From positions 1 to 28,648 of IMG/VR virus record IMGVR_UViG_3300008448_009310: a DNA stretch of 28,648 bases; one strand, 5' to 3'. Under the pieces are notes generated by a model. It saw nothing but the letters and a program-made list of their open reading frames with translations, ran no database searches and was not told the DNA's origin. The position numbers and the translations under genes were made by a program. Shown here piece after piece: positions 25,450-28,648 of this stretch (position 1 is the first letter of the stretch; each line of letters starts with the position of its first letter). This DNA is from a virus.

Positions 25450-26155
25450 TCTTGATCTCCTCGGGCTTTAGGTCAAAGTTTCTTGCAAGACGCTCCTCAA
25501 AAAGCGGCTTGTCGTGTGCATACATTTCGGGAGACTCGTTCCGCGCATGGAGTGCATCGGGAGTCGTAGCCCCAACCCATTGGTGCTGAATGATGACATG
25601 ATCAATGAACACGACCTTGCCAAGCATCTTCGCAACTTCCGTGAACTCATTGTCGCAGAATACGGACTTATACCCAGGGTAGTAAAGGTACCCAAAGCGT
25701 TCGAAATACTTGCGCCCCAAGATGGATAGTGTGATCAACTTGTTGCCTCCTGAGAATCCATCGTTAAACCACAGGACACCATCCGTGTCGGGGAAGAACT
25801 TCGCCATCGCCCGTGCAATGACATCGTCGTAACCTCCGTGGATAGGAATCATATCATCGGATGCAAGCAGGATGACATCGGGATTCAGGCGACGAACCAC
25901 ATCCAAGTCAGCGTTGATGGCAGAGATCTTGCCCGTGGACTTGCCACATACGGGATGGATACGCCCCTCAAGTTGTGAATTCAAACGACTGAACAGCGAC
26001 CACATGTTGTCATTGTTCATGCTCGGATCGTCGTGATCAAACGAAACAACGAAATGTACCTCATGCATCCCCGAAAGGAAGTTGATGTACTTGTTCAATA
26101 CTCCCACAAACTTTTCAGGTCGCCCCCGCGTGGGGAACTTAATCACCATTCTCAT
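25427..26155 (-). CDS. GT2-like glycosyltransferase
   Basis: 242 residues from ATG 26153-26155, chosen because AGGGAG lies 6 bases upstream; earlier starts lack a site. FPTRGRPEKFVGVL starts the fold; VVSFDHDDPSM (36-46) and ILLASDDMIPI (95-105) give the nucleotide and DxD-like sites. SVFCDNEFTEVA and VIIQHQWVGAT sit on the acceptor side. First gene of the 12-gene sugar island. It overlaps the small acidic gene by 17 bases and the next gene by 23. Confidence 0.8.
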   Translation of the reverse strand: MRMVIKFPTRGRPEKFVGVLNKYINFLSGMHEVHFVVSFDHDDPSMNNDNMWSLFSRLNSQLEGRIHPVCGKSTGKISAINADLDVVRRLNPDVILLASDDMIPIHGGYDDVIARAMAKFFPDTDGVLWFNDGFSGGNKLITLSILGRKYFERFGYLYYPGYKSVFCDNEFTEVAKMLGKVVFIDHVIIQHQWVGATTPDALHARNESPEMYAHDKPLFEERLARNFDLKPEEIKNVLATNA

Positions 26156-26644
26156 CGGTCTCTCCCTTGTCATCATCGATGAACTCTACGACAGCATTCC
26201 CCGAATAATCGGCGGCATACTGCTTGGCTCGGCTGTAAAGAGATGAATCAACCTCACGGACATACTTGATGAAGTTGAGTGCGAAGTTCTGAATCGCATC
26301 ATCAACCATCTGCTGCTCCTCTTCAGTCATCTCCTCGTCTTCCTCAGGATGCTCGTCGCCGTAGTCGCGGTCATCGTTTGGTAGATTGATGCCACACTCC
26401 TCGGCAAGTTCCCGCATAGAGCAACCGAAGACCATGGCGGGTGTTCCCTCTCCAAGCCAACCGCCCAAGCAGTTGTGTTCAATCCATTCAACTGCCTCGT
26501 CTTCCTCCATGTTGTCTCGCTTGATCAGAATGTCAATACAGCGACCATAGTCATAGACCGCGATTGCGCTCTTCTGACCGAATCGGCGCAGGACACCGAT
26601 GAATGCGGGTTCAAAGCCGTCCCATAGGAGCGGCGGTGTATCAT
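26139..26644 (-). CDS. Conserved acidic phage protein of unknown function
   Basis: 168 residues from ATG 26642-26644, overlapping the uvsX stop as ATGA. A longer ORF start at 26714 lies fully inside uvsX and is rejected. WDGFEPAFIGVLRRFGQKSA, YDYGRCIDILIKRDNMEEDE and AVEWIEHNCLGGWLGEGTP form a pattern I recognise from uncharacterised proteins of phages and other genomes. The second half is very acidic (DEHPEEDEEMTEEEQQMVDD). Position after uvsX hints at a replication or recombination accessory, but nothing in the sequence proves it. Confidence 0.75.
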
Positions 26645-27687
26645 TCGACATCCTTGACCTCCTCCATGTCCTCATCCTGTCCGTACTTGAACTCCTTGGC
26701 AGCAGCCTCATCAAGAGCCTTGATCACATCCTCTGTGAACCACTTCTCAGGATTCTTGATGATCTTGGATTCAAAGTCAGACTTGCCATCAGGGAATTGA
26801 ACCTTGTTTGCAACCTTCTTGAAGATTGCATGCTTGATGCCTAGATCGATCAGACCGTAATACCGATCAAGACCGCTATCGAAGTTCAGGAGGACATCAA
26901 CCACGCGGTTCTCCTTGGTGAGGCGGCTCTTGTAAGCCTTGCAATGAATGATGTTGCCGATGATCTGTCCGTCACCGTCCTTGTGCTTCTTCTTGGACAG
27001 GTAGATGATCGTAGTTGCGGCGTACTTGAGACCGCTGCCGCCACCCATCTCCTTGGTCGGGACATATGCACCCACAACATCGTAGGTGTGGTTCGTCACA
27101 ATCATGGGAATGTTATGCTTGCCCAACTTGAGGGTCACGGTGCGGAAGACAGACTTGATGACCTGACTGCGGGTCATGTCGCGGACTTCCTTGCCTTCTG
27201 TGCTGTCGTTCATCTCCTTGGAAGTCGAAAGCATTCCAAGAGAGTCAAGCACGATCATCATCGGCTTTCGCTCTGCCTTGTCCAACTTGCCGTAGTTCTC
27301 AAGGATCTGAAGCACCTGATGACGGAACTGCTCCACGGTGGAGACAGGGAACACGGCAACGCGAGTCTTGTCAAGACCACGCTCGGCAATCATCGTGCTT
27401 GTCACAGCCTGTTCGGAATCGAAGTACAGGATCGCCCCGTCCTTGTTGTCCTTGAGGAACTGCGCTGCGATGCCTAGGGCAAAGTATGTCTTGCCCGTGG
27501 CAGACTCACCCGCGATTCCTAGGATCTTGTTGTCGGGGATTCCCCCCTTCAGACTGCCCGATACGAGGGCATTGAAGGCGTAGGAGCCTGTATCGATGAA
27601 GCCACCGACATCGGCTTCCAAACCATCGTTTGCGATAGAGGCGTATTCGTTACCGCTGTTCTTGACGAGTGTCTTCAGAAAGTTCAT
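26641..27687 (-). CDS. uvsX: UvsX, RecA-like recombinase
   Basis: 348 residues from ATG 27685-27687, with GAGGTATACACA upstream. Walker A GESATGKT at 60-67, Walker B MMIVLDSL at 143-150, and loop features VTNHTYDVVGAY and EMGGGSGLKYAATTIIYL. It forms filaments on single-stranded DNA and drives strand exchange, repair and recombination-dependent replication. Length fits T4 UvsX, which is about 390. The acidic C-terminus (DEDMEEVKDVE) is typical. Followed directly by the small acidic gene and then the glycan island, and preceded by the deacetylase. Confidence 0.96.
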   Translation of the reverse strand: MNFLKTLVKNSGNEYASIANDGLEADVGGFIDTGSYAFNALVSGSLKGGIPDNKILGIAGESATGKTYFALGIAAQFLKDNKDGAILYFDSEQAVTSTMIAERGLDKTRVAVFPVSTVEQFRHQVLQILENYGKLDKAERKPMMIVLDSLGMLSTSKEMNDSTEGKEVRDMTRSQVIKSVFRTVTLKLGKHNIPMIVTNHTYDVVGAYVPTKEMGGGSGLKYAATTIIYLSKKKHKDGDGQIIGNIIHCKAYKSRLTKENRVVDVLLNFDSGLDRYYGLIDLGIKHAIFKKVANKVQFPDGKSDFESKIIKNPEKWFTEDVIKALDEAAAKEFKYGQDEDMEEVKDVE

Positions 27688-27720
27688 TGTGTATACCTCA
27701 CTAGGTTGATTTAGTTAATC

Positions 27721-28494
27721 TTACACCAAGCCATCGGGCTTGTCAAAGGGATCCGAGCCATATTTACAAACCTTCTCAAAAGTTTCGTATGTGTAGCCAA
27801 CTTCATTCAGAGTCTTTAGGACTTGCTCCAACTCCTCCCGCGTGATGTGCGCGTCCGCGTGTGTGCCCGTGTGTGCGTCCGCGCCCGTGGGGCGAATGTC
27901 ATGGAAGATGATGCTGATGCCCTTCTGAGCCTCTGCGGTCTCCCGTAGCCCCTCTAGGACGCGCTCCATGGCTCCGCTGCGGATCAGGGCTTCCCGTGGC
28001 TCCTCTTCCTTACCGAGTCTGTTCGGACTGAAAAACATGCGTTGTCCTGAGTAGAAGTGCGACTCGTTCCCAGGTCTTACATAGCAAAAGAATGGACTCA
28101 CGGCTGAGTAAAGAGTCTCATCAAAGTGAGAGTATGGAAATGCGAAGTGGGTCGGCTTGAATCCCGCTCCTGCCATGTCTTCCATTGCGGGAAGCACCTC
28201 GTCATCGATGTAGCGGTCGATGTCATAACGGCGACTGTACACCAATGCATCCTTATGACTCTTGCTATGACAGCCAATCACATGACCATCCTCGCGCAGT
28301 TCCTTGAGCATCTGAAGTTCGCTGACTTCCAACATGTGGAACGAATCGACATAGAACGCAACCTTTGCGTTGTACTTGTTGAACAGGTCACGGCATGCAT
28401 ACCAGTTCGACACCGAATGGTCATCGAACGAAAGGTGTACATGTGGGTACTTGACCTTTTCCTCGCTGAGAAATGATCGGAATGCCTGAGCCAT
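27721..28494 (-). CDS. NodB-type polysaccharide deacetylase (CE4)
   Basis: 257 residues. NodB motifs: LSFDD (21-25), GCHSKSH (74-80), a modified FAFPYSHFD (117-125), and IIFHDI (195-200). Family members remove N- or O-acetyl groups from polysaccharides such as peptidoglycan, chitin or capsule. Between IIFHDI and the last helix (REELEQVLKTLNEVGYTYETF) residues 201-217 carry a His/Thr/Ala-rich insert encoded by GC-rich DNA, related to the primase insert. No signal peptide is seen, so a cytoplasmic or virion role is more likely than secretion. A CTAAATA motif lies just upstream, although the gene sits between replication genes. It could be an adhesin-processing enzyme or part of the glycan system. 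Confidence 0.88.
   Translation of the reverse strand: MAQAFRSFLSEEKVKYPHVHLSFDDHSVSNWYACRDLFNKYNAKVAFYVDSFHMLEVSELQMLKELREDGHVIGCHSKSHKDALVYSRRYDIDRYIDDEVLPAMEDMAGAGFKPTHFAFPYSHFDETLYSAVSPFFCYVRPGNESHFYSGQRMFFSPNRLGKEEEPREALIRSGAMERVLEGLRETAEAQKGISIIFHDIRPTGADAHTGTHADAHITREELEQVLKTLNEVGYTYETFEKVCKYGSDPFDKPDGLV
27836..27890 (-). repeat. GC-rich alternating purine-pyrimidine insert in deacetylase gene
   Basis: An in-frame segment made of GCG, GAC, GCA, CAC, ACG and GGC codons, encoding GADAHTGTHADAH, a near-palindromic peptide. GCGTCCGCG occurs twice (27851-27859 and 27875-27883). The core at 27849-27866 is identical to the primase copy. Confidence 0.7.
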
Positions 28495-28500
28495 ACGCTC

Positions 28501-28507
28501 TATTTAG
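28501..28507 (-). promoter_or_regulatory. T4-type late promoter motif CTAAATA
   Basis: CTAAATA just after the stop of the upstream gene and only 7 bases before the ATG at 28494, so a transcript from here would be almost leaderless. The deacetylase gene has no clear ribosome site, which fits this spacing poorly unless the transcript starts further upstream. Confidence 0.5.
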
Positions 28508-28508
28508 G

Positions 28509-28648
28509 TCAGGCGAACAGACCTTCCAACGAGCCTTGCTCCTTGACCTTCCACCCGATGCAGTTGAGAATGTTCGATAGTGGTTCGATGAAAGCCTTCT
28601 CAAACTGAGTCTCACGGTCAATGAAGCCATCAAGCGCAAACTCCTCGG
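28509..28648 (-). CDS. 43: C-terminus of probable DNA polymerase gp43, start outside window
   Basis: Only the last 46 codons are present. They encode FIDRETQFEKAFIEPLSNIL and CIGWKVKEQGSLEGLFA. The FEKAFIEPL block and the GSLEGLFA tail parallel the end of T4-type DNA polymerases, whose last residues bind the gp45 sliding clamp. Its position upstream of uvsX also fits the T4 43-uvsX order. The call depends on this short tail, so it is moderate. Confidence 0.7.
   Translation of the reverse strand, partial: EEFALDGFIDRETQFEKAFIEPLSNILNCIGWKVKEQGSLEGLFA

Noticed and set aside
26645-26714. Longer N-terminus for the small acidic gene
   Set aside because: Extension lies entirely in uvsX and is Arg/Ser-rich shadow sequence; the ATG at 26644 has an AAGG site and ATGA overlap.
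27704-27710. Late promoter (CTAAATC) upstream of uvsX
   Set aside because: Last base differs from CTAAATA, and uvsX is normally early; too weak to call.

Overview
This window looks like part of a T4-type marine myovirus genome, closest in style to cyanophages and other pelagic T4-like phages. The evidence is a T4 replication and recombination set (UvsX, gp41 helicase, gp61 primase, and what appears to be the C-terminal end of the gp43 polymerase), a ThyX thymidylate synthase, a tRNA gene, several families I recognise from marine T4-like phages, and repeated CTAAATA/TATAAATA late-promoter motifs. Every gene I can support reads on the minus strand, so transcription runs from high to low coordinates. 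Genes are packed tightly, many with ATGA or GTGA overlaps. No stretch longer than 300 bases lacks a gene. The largest gap, about 170 bases at 6608-6778, holds a putative promoter and two inverted repeats. Host and taxonomy are inferred from gene content only.

Layout in transcription order, right to left. (1) 28648-26139: the putative gp43 polymerase C-terminus, a NodB-type polysaccharide deacetylase behind a late-type promoter, uvsX, and a small acidic conserved protein. (2) 26155-16242: an unbroken 12-gene glycan island with five GT-A-like or GT2-like glycosyltransferases, an exostosin-like transferase, another likely sugar transferase, two other SDR sugar enzymes, a 4,6-dehydratase, an E1/RfbH-type 3-dehydratase and a methyltransferase. 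It sits between uvsX and the gp41 helicase, which are near neighbours in T4. (3) 16195-14682: gp41 helicase, then a tRNA-Ile(UAU). (4) 14643-9582: a late-promoter operon with a ligase-fold nucleotidyltransferase, a 1201-residue fusion (HxGH-type nucleotidyltransferase, RimK-like ATP-grasp, RimB-like retropepsin, then Lys-rich phage modules), and a DUF5824-like small protein. (5) 9543-6779: five small phage proteins, some likely virion components. (6) 6607-4633: gp61 primase, a small acidic protein and ThyX. (7) 4589-1: three adjacent adhesin or tail-fibre-like proteins, one with 65 uninterrupted collagen triplets.

Working together, the replication genes copy the genome. The glycan island probably builds or transfers an unusual deoxysugar, which could decorate virions, modify host surface polysaccharide or modify DNA; the sequence does not say which. 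The fibre proteins would handle host contact. Two things stand out. The 1201-residue fusion begins with a T4-like capsid-targeting sequence and has further prohead-protease-like (L/I-x-E|A/S) sites near its domain borders, suggesting an enzyme polyprotein that may be packaged in the head and cut there. Also, three unrelated genes (primase, helicase, deacetylase) carry short, very GC-rich, alternating purine-pyrimidine in-frame inserts in linkers or tails; two of them share an 18-base identical core in the same reading frame.
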